Position numbers and translations under genes: made by a program. A stretch of DNA of 15,151 bases, from assembly GCA_964585635.1 (NCBI GenBank), contig CAZPEV010000071.1:1-15151 (forward strand). Reading direction: 5' to 3'. This DNA is from CAZPEV01 sp964585635. Its GTDB lineage: Bacteria > Zixibacteria > MSB-5A5 > GN15 > JAAZOE01. Of this stretch, positions 1-7,759 are shown piece after piece (positions within the stretch are counted from its first letter, which is position 1; every line of letters starts with the position of its first letter). The notes under the pieces were generated by a model that had not been told where the DNA came from, ran no database searches, and saw only the letters and a list, made by a program, of their open reading frames with translations.

Positions 1-98
1 GCCCTCTCTTTTTGCCCTCCAAAATCCAAATCTACACAAAAGAATTTACACTACCATGAGAAGGGATGAAAAAGCAGAGGATCACGGGGAAGCGAAAA
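1..98. other. Region downstream of recN, no gene seen
   Basis: These 98 bases lie beyond the recN stop codon and run to the window edge. I find no stem followed by a T-run that would end recN transcription, and no convincing ORF. On the minus strand the last bases read GGAGGGC, which could be the ribosome binding site of a further minus-strand gene starting outside the window. That is inference from a short purine-rich match only. Confidence 0.4.
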
Positions 99-1745
99 TC
101 ATGGTTTGCCGGTCATCCGGTGCAGTTCTTTGACCGCCTCCGCTCCAGAGACCTCTTTTACGCTGATGATATTGCGCCCGGCTTTAGGGCTCTTGCTGAC
201 CGCCAGGTGGTGATCGGCGACCTCGGCGATAGCCGGGAGATGACTGATCGTCAATACCTGGTGGCGCCGTGAGAGGTCTTTCAGTTTCCGGGCCAGTTTC
301 ACCGCCGTTCTGCCGCCGATGCCGGCGTCGATTTCGTCGAAGATAATGGTTGGCAGCCGGTACTTGCCGGCGATAACGGTCAACAGGGCCAGCATGATGC
401 GCGAAAGCTCTCCTCCCGAGGCAATCTTGACCAGGGGGCGGAGCGGTTCGTTGGGATTGGTGGAGATCAGAAACTCGACGCTTTCCAGGCCATGCGGGCA
501 GGCCTTGACCTTGGTTCCGTCGCATTCAAAGCCGTCGTCGTCGCGTTCGGTGACAAAATCGATTTTGAATCTGGCTTCGGCTATGGCCAGGTCGGCCAGT
601 TGCGCCCCGACCTGCCGTTCCAACGTCGGCGCGGCTTTTCGGCGGGCGGCCGACAGACTCCGTGCCAAATCAAGGTAGGTCTGCCGTGACTTGTCTGATT
701 GTTCCGCCAGCCGAGCGATAAGGGCCGCGACGTCCTCGGCCCCCATCGTCTCGCGGCGCAGTTCCTCAAGCTTGGTCAGCAGGCCGGCTTCGTCGATATT
801 ATACTTCTTCCGCAGGCGGTACAATTCGGCCTGTCGGGCGTTGATCTCCTCCAGACGCTGGGGGTCATCCTCCAGCCGGGAGAGGTATCCCTGCAGGGAG
901 CGGGTCAGTTCCTTCAGGTTGACGACACTTTCTGATAACAGCCCCAGATCGTCGGCCAAGCGGGAATCGATCGTGGCCGCCTCGCTCAGCCGTCGCTCGA
1001 GTTGGGACAGCATCGTCAATATCGCCCCGTCCGATTCGCTCACGGCCGCCACGACCGCCTGGCCGGCCTCGGCCAGCGCCTGAACCGATTCCAGTCGCTT
1101 CCGTTCCTGGCTGAGTTCATCGTCCTCGCCGATATGAACGTGGGATTGCTCCAATTCGGTGATCTGGAAAGTGATCAGTTCCAGCCTGTCCTGGAGTGCC
1201 GCGGCGTTGGTGCGGGCGTCGGCCAGCCGTTTAGCGGCGGCGGTATAATCGTCATAGAAGCCTGCTAGGGTCTCGGCGGCGGCGGACAGGCCGGCGTAGC
1301 TGTCGAGGAACCAGAGGTGCTTGTCCACCTCGAGCAGATGGCGTTGCCCCTGCTGGGAATGGAAGTCGGCAAGCCGTTCCCCCAGCGACCTGATGGTGGC
1401 CAGGTTCTCCGGGCGGCCGTTGACATATCCCTTGGATGAACCGCTTTCCCAGACCTCACGCCGAATCCGGATGGCGTCCCCGGAATCGGGGAGGCGGAAA
1501 TCCTCGATCATCTGCCTTAGCGGGGCAAATGCCGGCAGGTCGAAGCTGGCCTCGGCCTCGGCTTTTTGCCGGCCATGGCGGATCAACTCGCGATCCGAGC
1601 GGCCCCCGAGAGCCAGAAGAAGGCCGCCGATAATGATGGATTTGCCGGCGCCGGTTTCGCCGGTGAGGACGGTCAACCCCGGTCCGAAATTGATTTCGAT
1701 GTGGTCGACCAGGGCATAGTTTTGTATGGTCAGTTTTCTCAGCAA
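99..1745 (-). CDS. recN: DNA repair protein RecN
   Basis: RecN is an SMC-like ATPase that acts early in recombinational repair of double-strand breaks. The 548 residues match the usual family length of about 550. The N-terminus has a Walker A motif GETGAGKS at residues 29-36. A long helical, coiled-coil-like middle runs from about 150 to 390. The C-terminal lobe has the ABC signature ASGGELSR at 442-449 and Walker B TIIFDE at 466-471, followed by the SHLPAIAE switch region at 501-508. The start is a TTG codon. It is chosen because the protein then begins MLRKLTIQN, the standard RecN opening, and it lies 2 nt after the stop of the ASCH gene. No strong Shine-Dalgarno is visible, so translational coupling is likely. 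It is the last gene of the minus-strand run in the window. Confidence 0.97.
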   Translation of the reverse strand: MLRKLTIQNYALVDHIEINFGPGLTVLTGETGAGKSIIIGGLLLALGGRSDRELIRHGRQKAEAEASFDLPAFAPLRQMIEDFRLPDSGDAIRIRREVWESGSSKGYVNGRPENLATIRSLGERLADFHSQQGQRHLLEVDKHLWFLDSYAGLSAAAETLAGFYDDYTAAAKRLADARTNAAALQDRLELITFQITELEQSHVHIGEDDELSQERKRLESVQALAEAGQAVVAAVSESDGAILTMLSQLERRLSEAATIDSRLADDLGLLSESVVNLKELTRSLQGYLSRLEDDPQRLEEINARQAELYRLRKKYNIDEAGLLTKLEELRRETMGAEDVAALIARLAEQSDKSRQTYLDLARSLSAARRKAAPTLERQVGAQLADLAIAEARFKIDFVTERDDDGFECDGTKVKACPHGLESVEFLISTNPNEPLRPLVKIASGGELSRIMLALLTVIAGKYRLPTIIFDEIDAGIGGRTAVKLARKLKDLSRRHQVLTISHLPAIAEVADHHLAVSKSPKAGRNIISVKEVSGAEAVKELHRMTGKP

Positions 1746-1747
1746 GA

Positions 1748-2344
1748 CTAGATCTTACTATCGAGATAGGCCCGGCCGCGGATGGTGATGACATATCCGT
1801 CCCGCCGGGAATCCACTAATCCTTCCTCGTTAAGCTGCGCCATCCGGATTCGGGCGGCTTCCCGCGGGATGCCGAAATGGTGCGCGATAGCGACCGTATT
1901 TTGGGCCTTTTCCTGGTCCAAGATCTTGAGAAACTCTTCCGATTTGACTTCCAAGTCAGACAAGACATCGATTTCGACCATCCGTTCCATGATCCGAATC
2001 AACTCCCGGTCGTTGGGTCTGACCCGGGCGGCCGAGCGCTGCTCGGACCCCAGGTAGGAGAACTTAATCCGGATGACCCTGCCGGAGCCGAAATTAAAAC
2101 CGGGGTTGCGCTTGCGAAAGACGGTCTTGAACTCATCCATGCCGTCAAAGCCGGCGGCCTTAAGATCCTCATCCGGGATTTTCTTGAGGTCGATGTATCC
2201 AACCTCCTCCACGCGAACGAATCCGAGATCAAATGATTTGTATTCTTTCTCGGCCTCGACGCGGATACGATCCCAGTCTCGGAACGTCACGGTAATAAGG
2301 CCGGCCTTGATTCGGTCATGTTCCTCTTTCAGAAAAAGCAGCAT
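1748..2344 (-). CDS. ASCH-domain protein with C-terminal winged helix
   Basis: This 198-residue protein has two parts. Residues 1 to about 105 look like an ASCH (PUA-like) domain: a short N-terminal strand, the stretch GLITVTFRDW at 15-24 that resembles the family's G-x-K-T-x-T-x-R signature, and a later GFDGMDEF segment typical of ASCH/PUA-like folds. Residues 140-198 look like a winged helix-turn-helix (VAIAHHFGIPREAARIRM, then a wing around DGYVITIRG). ASCH domains are known or proposed to bind RNA; the small enzyme YqfB hydrolyses N4-acetylcytidine. Here the residue aligned with the lysine I recall as catalytic in YqfB is Ile17, so amidohydrolase activity seems unlikely. The gene lies 70 nt after dnaG and 2 nt before recN, in the slot rpoD often occupies. 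The upstream AAGGGTG fits a ribosome binding site. A nucleic-acid-binding regulator is inference; the true function is unknown. Confidence 0.8.
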   Translation of the reverse strand: MLLFLKEEHDRIKAGLITVTFRDWDRIRVEAEKEYKSFDLGFVRVEEVGYIDLKKIPDEDLKAAGFDGMDEFKTVFRKRNPGFNFGSGRVIRIKFSYLGSEQRSAARVRPNDRELIRIMERMVEIDVLSDLEVKSEEFLKILDQEKAQNTVAIAHHFGIPREAARIRMAQLNEEGLVDSRRDGYVITIRGRAYLDSKI

Positions 2345-2414
2345 CTGTCACCCTTGCATATAGAGTTACGGAATGAGGCTGTCCCATACGTCGCCGGGGA
2401 CCAATTAAACGATT

Positions 2415-4145
2415 TCAAAGCCGCTTATCAAGCAGATATTTTATTTCGCGCATCAGTTTCTCGGCGGCGTCGTGATCGCCTCGCTTTTCAGCGGCCGCCA
2501 GCTTTTGCTTGATATCAGCCAGATGAGCCTGCCGCTTCTGGTTGAGAAGCATCCGTTTGTATTCTTTGACCACCCCGGTCAGGTCGAGGTCCCCCCAGTC
2601 GATGGTGGCAATCAGGGCCAGTCCTGATTTCTCGACGTCGCCGCTCAGATGCTCAATGAGCCGGTCGGGATCGATCCGGCCGGTTTCACGATAGGCGCCA
2701 ATCATGGCGGTAAAGATGCTCTGGTGTCCGGGGCCATTCAGATCGTCGGGGGCAATATCATCCCAGACCAACTCGATCAACTGCGGACGATTGACGAACA
2801 GAGAGAGGAGTTCTGATTCTAAAATCTGAATATTTCGTACGCGGTCAGGAAGCAGGGTGGGTCCTTTCTGCTCGGCTTCGCCGGAAGTCAGGGCGCCGAC
2901 CGGCAGCTTGAGAATCTCCGCCGCCGAGGCCACAAAGATATCCCGCCTCAGCGGATCCTGGATTTTATCCGCCAGCGCCTTGATTTCGCGGACCACCCGT
3001 TCCTTTTCCGGCATCGACAGCGCCGTCATATCCACGCGGTCAAAGCGAAAGGCGAGATATGGCACCCCCTGACTGATCTGTTTCAAGACCTCGGTCCCGC
3101 CGAATTGCCGGACCAGCGAATCGGGGTCATGGGCGGGAGGAGGGGTGACGATAATCGGTTCAATGCCGCAATCAAAGAAGTACTCGACCGACCGCAAGGC
3201 GGCGTTCTGGCCGGCCGAGTCGGCGTCGAAGAACAGATAGGCCTTACGGGCAAACCGCGCCAGCAGCCGCGCCTGCTGCGGGGTGAAGGCGGTGCCGGAA
3301 ACCGCCGCGACATTCTCGATGCCGGCCTGAAACAGCGACAGGAAATCGAAATACCCCTCGACCAGAATGACCGCCTCCGCCTCGCGAATCGCCCCTTTGG
3401 AGGCGTGCAGGCCGTAGAGAATATGCGACTTGCTGTAAATCGGCGTTTCCGGGGAATTCATATATTTGGCGGTTTCCCCTTTGGACAGCGCCCGGCCGCC
3501 GAAGGCGACGATTTTTCCGGCCATATTGTAGATCGGAAACATCAGACGCAGTCGGAAGCGATCGTAATACTCTCCCGTTTTCTCCGATTTGAGCGCCAGC
3601 CCGGCTTCTTCCAGTTCCTTCGGCGTCAAATCTTTTTTTCGGGCAAAATCAAGCAGGGCGTGCCACTCATCCGGCGCCAGACCGATCTGGAACTGCTCCA
3701 CCGTCTCCGGTTTCAATCCCCGGCGGGTGTACAGGTAGGCTTCGATCTTGTCCCGATAGGCCTCTCGTTTCAGGATCGAATGGTAGAAATCGGCTGCGAC
3801 CTGATTGGCGTAGAGCATCCGCTCCGTGCGGGTGTCGGGCTCCTTTTCATAGCGGGGCAGCGTAATTCCATAGCGGTCGGCCAGGGCGGTGATGGCCTCG
3901 ATGAACGACAGCTTGTCATGCTCCATCAGGAAGGTAAAGACATTGCCTCCCTTGCCGCAGCCGAAGCAGTGGAAGATCTGTTTGTCGGGGGAAACGGAAA
4001 AGGAGGGGGTTTTCTCATCATGAAAGGGGCAGAGGGCCAGATAGTTGCGGCCGCGCCGCTTGAGCGGCAGATACGCGGAGATGACGTCGATGATATCGGC
4101 GGCGGTGCGGACCTCATTGATTTTGTCGTCGGGAATGCGCATCAC
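2415..4145 (-). CDS. dnaG: DNA primase DnaG
   Basis: DnaG makes the RNA primers for chromosome replication at the fork, recruited by the replicative helicase. The N-terminal CHC2 zinc-binding domain shows Cys39, His42, Cys60 and Cys63. The Toprim catalytic core has VEGYFD with Glu263, DADSAG at 307-312 with Asp307 and Asp309, and DPDSLV at 340-345. The C-terminal part, from about 430 to 576, is helical and fits the helicase-binding domain. At 576 residues it is close to the usual 580-600. The listed start is a GTG placed 7 nt after a GAAGG motif, and an ATG follows directly as codon 2 (4140-4142), so either could be used. The gene begins 2 nt after the mutS2 stop, so the two are probably co-transcribed and translationally coupled. 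Confidence 0.97.
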   Translation of the reverse strand: MMRIPDDKINEVRTAADIIDVISAYLPLKRRGRNYLALCPFHDEKTPSFSVSPDKQIFHCFGCGKGGNVFTFLMEHDKLSFIEAITALADRYGITLPRYEKEPDTRTERMLYANQVAADFYHSILKREAYRDKIEAYLYTRRGLKPETVEQFQIGLAPDEWHALLDFARKKDLTPKELEEAGLALKSEKTGEYYDRFRLRLMFPIYNMAGKIVAFGGRALSKGETAKYMNSPETPIYSKSHILYGLHASKGAIREAEAVILVEGYFDFLSLFQAGIENVAAVSGTAFTPQQARLLARFARKAYLFFDADSAGQNAALRSVEYFFDCGIEPIIVTPPPAHDPDSLVRQFGGTEVLKQISQGVPYLAFRFDRVDMTALSMPEKERVVREIKALADKIQDPLRRDIFVASAAEILKLPVGALTSGEAEQKGPTLLPDRVRNIQILESELLSLFVNRPQLIELVWDDIAPDDLNGPGHQSIFTAMIGAYRETGRIDPDRLIEHLSGDVEKSGLALIATIDWGDLDLTGVVKEYKRMLLNQKRQAHLADIKQKLAAAEKRGDHDAAEKLMREIKYLLDKRL

Positions 4146-4147
4146 AA

Positions 4148-6535
4148 TCAGGCCTTCAACCGGGCGATGGTAACGCCATGGCCGCCCTCATTCCAGTCGC
4201 CGATACGGATCGATTCGACCGCCGCATGATTCTTGAGATATTGCGACAGGTGTCGTCTGAGCGTGCCGGTCCCTTTGCCGTGAACGATATAGACCTCGCC
4301 GGCCCCTGCCAGAACGGCGTCATCCAGAAATTTGTCGACCTTTTCCAGGGCCTCTTCCACGGTCAGACCGCGCAGCATCAACTCCGGGTTGAATTCGCCT
4401 CCGGCGGCGGAGCGAACGGCACCGGACCCTTTGGCGATCCCCTTTTTCGGGACCTTGGACAGGCTCTCTTTACGGGCCAAATCGATCGTGTCGACCGTGA
4501 TAAAGGCGGCGCCGACCGCGACGCGGGCTTTCTTGTCGCCGATCATCTCCACAACCTCGCCCTCGGCGCCAAATTTTTCGATCCAGACGACATCCCCTTT
4601 GCGGAGAAGACGGCCGTCAAGCTCTTTGCCGGGGCTGAGCGCCTTGCGCAGGCCGGCTACCTGGTCTTGCTGTTTGCGAAGCACCGTCTGGGATTCCTTG
4701 ATCTTTTTCGATTCGGCCTGGGATTGGCGGATATCCTTTACCAGCAGGTCAATCTCCCGCCTGGCCTCCAGGAGTTGAAGTTCATATTTTTCGGCAAACT
4801 CCTTGACGATCTCCTGCTGGCGGGCGGCCAACTCGGCCTTCTGGGATTCGAACTGCTGTTCCGAATCCCGGGCACGGGTCAGACGCTCCTCCAACTCGGT
4901 CCGGCTCTGGTGGAGGCGATCCAAGTCGCGGTCGAACTTCTCGATGAGGTTGTCCAGCGAACGCTCCTGCGATCCCAGGAGATGGGCAGCCCGGTCAGCC
5001 AGTTCATCCGGCAATCCCAGCCGCCGGGCGATATCGATGGCGTAGCTGGAGCCGGGGACGCCCAGCTTCAGGCGAAAGGTCGGCTGCAGGTTCTCGCGGT
5101 CGAATTCGAGCGAGGCGTTTACCAGGCCCGGATGCTCGAGCGGCAGGGTCTTGAGCTGACTGTAATGGGTGGTGGCGATCAGGTTGCAGCCGCGCTCGAG
5201 AAGATTCAAGATAATCACTTCGGCCAGCGAAGCCCCTTCTTTCGGATCGGTCCCGGCGCCGACCTCATCGAACAAGACCATCGTGCGCTGGTCGGCATCC
5301 TTGACGGCGGCGATGATGTTGCGAATGTGGGAAGAGAAGGTCGACAGCGACAGCTCCAGCGACTGCTCGTCACCGATATCGGCGTAGACCTGATCGTAGA
5401 TTCCGACGGTGCTGGAGTGATGAGCAGGTATTTCCAGGCCCGACATCGTCATCAGGGTCAGCAGCCCGATCGTCTTCAGGGCGACCGTCTTGCCGCCGGT
5501 GTTCGGACCGGTAATTAAGATGCCCTGGGTTCCCCGGTCCAGCGTCAGCGACAGCGGAACCACCCCCTGTGATGAGCCGGCGGCATAGATCAAGAAGGGG
5601 TGGCGGGCGTCGACCAGCCGCAGTTGGCTGTCCCGGACGACATTAGGTGCGACGGCGCCGATTTTCAGGGCGAAGGTTGCTTTGGCATGGATGCCGTCCA
5701 GCAGGCCGTAGGCGTCAAGGTCGGCCATGATGTCGTCGGCCGCTTCGCCGACCATGGCGGTCAACTGGCGCAGAATGCGGTCGATTTCCAGTCGCTCATC
5801 CTGCCGGGTCTGACGGAGCTTGTTGTTGATGGGGATGGCTGAAGCCGGTTCGACATATAGGGTGGCGCCGCTTTGCGATTTGTCGTGAACGATTCCCTCT
5901 TCGTTGCGAAATTCCCCCGACAGCACCGGGATGACGTAGCGGCCGTCACGGATCGTGATGACATCGTCCTGCCAGCCGGCATGCTTTCGCCGGGAGCCGA
6001 GAATCTTGATCAGATGTTGCTTCAGTTGGGCTTCCGTGTCGCCGATTTCACGGCGAATCGCGGCCAGTCGGGACGAGGCGGAGCTCAGAATCTCACCGGC
6101 CGGATCAATGGCCCGTCCGACGGCGGCGGCGATATCCCGCTTCGGGTGCAATCCCGACAGAATCTCCACGATATCCGGGAATTTCTCGGCCCTTTCCGGC
6201 GGTTTGCCATAAGCGCTGAGGCTGATGATCGTGTCGAGCACCAGTTTGATCTGCAGCAGCACCTTGGGATCAAGATGAATCCCCTCGATCCGGGATTTGT
6301 CGATCGCCTCGGAGATATCATCGATCCGGATGAGCGGGATCGCCTCCTCAAAACGGATAATGTCCCGCATCTGCGCCGACTGACGCAGCGACTGTTCGAT
6401 AAGGGGAGGCTGAAAGCCGGGATGCAGCTCGTCGATCCGCCGCCGGCCGAACGGCGAGAGCGTCATTCCGCCGATGATTTCCCGGAGCCGGGGGAATTCC
6501 AGTACCTTGATCGAATGAGCGTCAATTTCATGCAT
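4148..6535 (-). CDS. mutS2: MutS2 ATPase with C-terminal Smr domain
   Basis: MutS2 proteins lack the mismatch-recognition domain of MutS. They have been linked to suppression of recombination and, in Bacillus subtilis, to splitting collided ribosomes. The 795 residues show the MutS-type core: Walker A GPNTGGKT at 343-350, the signature region STFSSHIRN at 398-406, and Walker B with LFDEVGAGTDP at 421-431. A long coiled coil runs about 520-640, then a small beta domain (LLRKGDVVWIEKFGAEGEV, KOW-like) near 645-690. The Smr domain occupies about 717-795 with HGKGTG at 752-757. The usual LDLRG motif reads LMLRG at 719-723, so the conserved Asp is Met720. The ATG follows directly on the U-tract of an intrinsic terminator and has no Shine-Dalgarno. 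No later Met preserves the family N-terminus, and an in-frame TGA lies 15 nt upstream. Confidence 0.95.
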   Translation of the reverse strand: MHEIDAHSIKVLEFPRLREIIGGMTLSPFGRRRIDELHPGFQPPLIEQSLRQSAQMRDIIRFEEAIPLIRIDDISEAIDKSRIEGIHLDPKVLLQIKLVLDTIISLSAYGKPPERAEKFPDIVEILSGLHPKRDIAAAVGRAIDPAGEILSSASSRLAAIRREIGDTEAQLKQHLIKILGSRRKHAGWQDDVITIRDGRYVIPVLSGEFRNEEGIVHDKSQSGATLYVEPASAIPINNKLRQTRQDERLEIDRILRQLTAMVGEAADDIMADLDAYGLLDGIHAKATFALKIGAVAPNVVRDSQLRLVDARHPFLIYAAGSSQGVVPLSLTLDRGTQGILITGPNTGGKTVALKTIGLLTLMTMSGLEIPAHHSSTVGIYDQVYADIGDEQSLELSLSTFSSHIRNIIAAVKDADQRTMVLFDEVGAGTDPKEGASLAEVIILNLLERGCNLIATTHYSQLKTLPLEHPGLVNASLEFDRENLQPTFRLKLGVPGSSYAIDIARRLGLPDELADRAAHLLGSQERSLDNLIEKFDRDLDRLHQSRTELEERLTRARDSEQQFESQKAELAARQQEIVKEFAEKYELQLLEARREIDLLVKDIRQSQAESKKIKESQTVLRKQQDQVAGLRKALSPGKELDGRLLRKGDVVWIEKFGAEGEVVEMIGDKKARVAVGAAFITVDTIDLARKESLSKVPKKGIAKGSGAVRSAAGGEFNPELMLRGLTVEEALEKVDKFLDDAVLAGAGEVYIVHGKGTGTLRRHLSQYLKNHAAVESIRIGDWNEGGHGVTIARLKA

Positions 6536-6568
6536 AAAAAAACCGGCGGCTCAAGTCACGCCGCCGGT
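6536..6568 (-). terminator. Intrinsic terminator between cvpA and mutS2
   Basis: On the minus strand a perfect 9-bp GC-rich stem, ACCGGCGGC paired with GCCGCCGGT, encloses a 9-nt loop (6551-6559) and is followed by seven T residues (6542-6536, the first of them paired). This is a textbook rho-independent terminator. It lies about 40 nt after the cvpA stop and would end the rpsU-yqeY-cvpA transcript. The T-run runs straight into the mutS2 ATG with no intervening base. There is no matching T-run on the plus strand, so it is unidirectional. Confidence 0.9.
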
Positions 6569-6586
6569 AACAAACGAAAAAATCAT
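6551..6586 (-). other. Possible 11-codon leader ORF over the terminator
   Basis: An ATG at 6584-6586 opens an ORF reading MIFSFVTGGVT and ending with TGA at 6551-6553, inside the loop of the terminator hairpin. It covers the whole 5' arm of the stem and is in frame with mutS2, 15 nt upstream of its ATG. A ribosome on it would block the hairpin, which is the geometry of translation-dependent attenuation. There is no visible Shine-Dalgarno before it, so whether it is translated is uncertain and chance is a fair alternative. Confidence 0.25.
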
Positions 6587-6607
6587 CGTGAATTCAACTG
6601 GTTTCGC

Positions 6608-7228
6608 TTATTGTTTGGGTCCCTCATAGAACCGTTGAATCTGATAAAGCACGCCGTCGACCTCGGACTTGGTCTCATCCGATATGTTGGTATCGCTGTG
6701 CTTCAGGGTCAGGGCCGATTCCACTTTCGTCATGAACGACGGATTGTGGGGATGGAGGGCGGCGCTGCTTTCGTACATTACGGGAACGGTTTTCACCATG
6801 GTCGGGCCAAACATGGAATCTTCCACCGCCAGGTAGAATCGGGCCGGCATGGGCAGAAGGAACAGGAGGAAAAAGATGAACGAGAGAACCACCCAGCCTC
6901 GCAGAAAGCCGAGAAAGGCCCCTCCCATCTGGTCCTTACGCCCCTTGTTTTGGACGTGGATCATCTTGGCGATGCCCATTCCCAGCAGCTTAAACCCGGC
7001 ATACACCAGCCCCAGGAGAATGATGAAGGTCATGAACACGACCACCATTGGGGACCCGCCGACCCGTTCATAAATGAACACCGACCAGGTATCCATGAAA
7101 TTGATGGAAATGATGACCGCCGGAATCAGGGTGAAGATGGCGGAAAGCTCCCGGAGAAGCCCCTTCTTGGAGCCGATTATGACCATGGTCACCAAAAGAG
7201 CCAACAAGATATAATCGACAATATTCAT
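6608..7228 (-). CDS. CvpA family membrane protein
   Basis: This 206-residue inner-membrane protein belongs to the CvpA family, named for its role in colicin V production in E. coli and more widely tied to envelope homeostasis; its biochemical role is unsettled. Four hydrophobic segments are visible at about 4-20, 28-45, 60-86 and 104-127. The stretch DQMGGAFLGFLRG at about 99-111 matches the family's conserved D-x-x-x-G-x-x-x-G-x-x-x-G pattern before the last helix. The C-terminal 75 residues are soluble. The ATG has an AAGGATGG motif upstream. The cvpA-mutS2 pair is also found in Bacillus, although here a terminator separates them. It is separated from yqeY by 76 nt with no strong terminator. 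Confidence 0.88.
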   Translation of the reverse strand: MNIVDYILLALLVTMVIIGSKKGLLRELSAIFTLIPAVIISINFMDTWSVFIYERVGGSPMVVVFMTFIILLGLVYAGFKLLGMGIAKMIHVQNKGRKDQMGGAFLGFLRGWVVLSFIFFLLFLLPMPARFYLAVEDSMFGPTMVKTVPVMYESSAALHPHNPSFMTKVESALTLKHSDTNISDETKSEVDGVLYQIQRFYEGPKQ

Positions 7229-7304
7229 CTGTCACCATCCTTTTGGCAGAGTTCAGCCTCATAATGGAAAAGTTGAAATCGGTTGGCAACAAAAAACCGG
7301 GGCG

Positions 7305-7757
7305 TCAGTGGGCTGACAGCAGGCGGATTACGGTCTCTTTGATCAGCTTTCCGTCGGCCCGGCCCTGGACTTTGGGGATAGCCGCTTTCATGACCTTGCC
7401 CAGATCGGCCGGCGTGGCGGCGCCGGTTTCAGTTATGGCCTCCTGGACCATGGTGGTCAATTCGTCGGCGGACAGTTGCCGGGGGAGGTATCCCAGGATG
7501 ATGTCGAGTTCGCGGGATTCTTTGGCCACCAGATCGTCGCGGCCGCCCGTTTTGAACTGCTCGATCGAATCGCGGCGTCGCTTGGCGGCGGTGCTGAGGA
7601 CCACCACAACGTCGTCATCGGTGAGGGCTTCCAGTCGCTTGTCGATCTGATAGTACTTCAGATCAGATTTAAGGCCCCTAAGGGTCGTGGCGGCATGTTG
7701 GTCGCCTCCCTTAAGGGCCTTAATTGTATCCTCATTTATGCGATCAAGCAAAGGCAT
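7305..7757 (-). CDS. GatB/YqeY domain protein
   Basis: This 150-residue protein is a stand-alone YqeY-type protein, related to the tail domain of GatB of the tRNA-dependent amidotransferase that contacts tRNA. The free-standing form has no firmly known function. Visible family features are the N-terminal helical region with LRGLKSDLKYYQI, then YLPRQLSADEL near residues 90-100, then GAATPADLGKVMKAAIPKVQG and RADGKLI near the end. The length equals the usual 147-150. It starts 2 nt after the rpsU stop. The rpsU-yqeY pairing is widespread in bacteria and supports both calls. A role in tRNA or translation is inferred from domain and neighbour. Confidence 0.93.
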   Translation of the reverse strand: MPLLDRINEDTIKALKGGDQHAATTLRGLKSDLKYYQIDKRLEALTDDDVVVVLSTAAKRRRDSIEQFKTGGRDDLVAKESRELDIILGYLPRQLSADELTTMVQEAITETGAATPADLGKVMKAAIPKVQGRADGKLIKETVIRLLSAH

Positions 7758-7759
7758 TT

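Noticed and set aside
2342..2352. Identical 11-mer GGTGACAGATG at the starts of the ASCH gene and cvpA (7226-7236)
   Set aside because: Only two copies were noticed, both simply spanning ribosome binding site and ATG; chance is adequate without more copies.
3105..5518. Two long plus-strand frames (3105-4229 and 4178-5518) antisense to dnaG and mutS2
   Set aside because: Both mirror conserved coding sequence on the minus strand, lack ribosome binding sites and have no recognisable domains.
5873..7264. A 463-codon open frame on the plus strand, antisense to mutS2 and cvpA
   Set aside because: It runs across two well-supported genes and an intergenic terminator on the other strand, has low-complexity His/Glu/Gln-rich composition, and resembles no family. 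Long antisense frames are expected from codon bias in GC-rich DNA.
7291..7317. Possible terminator after yqeY: 5-bp stem GTCAG/CTGAC and a six-T run on the minus strand
   Set aside because: The stem is short, overlaps the yqeY stop and is separated from the T-run by 7 nt, so it does not have terminator geometry.
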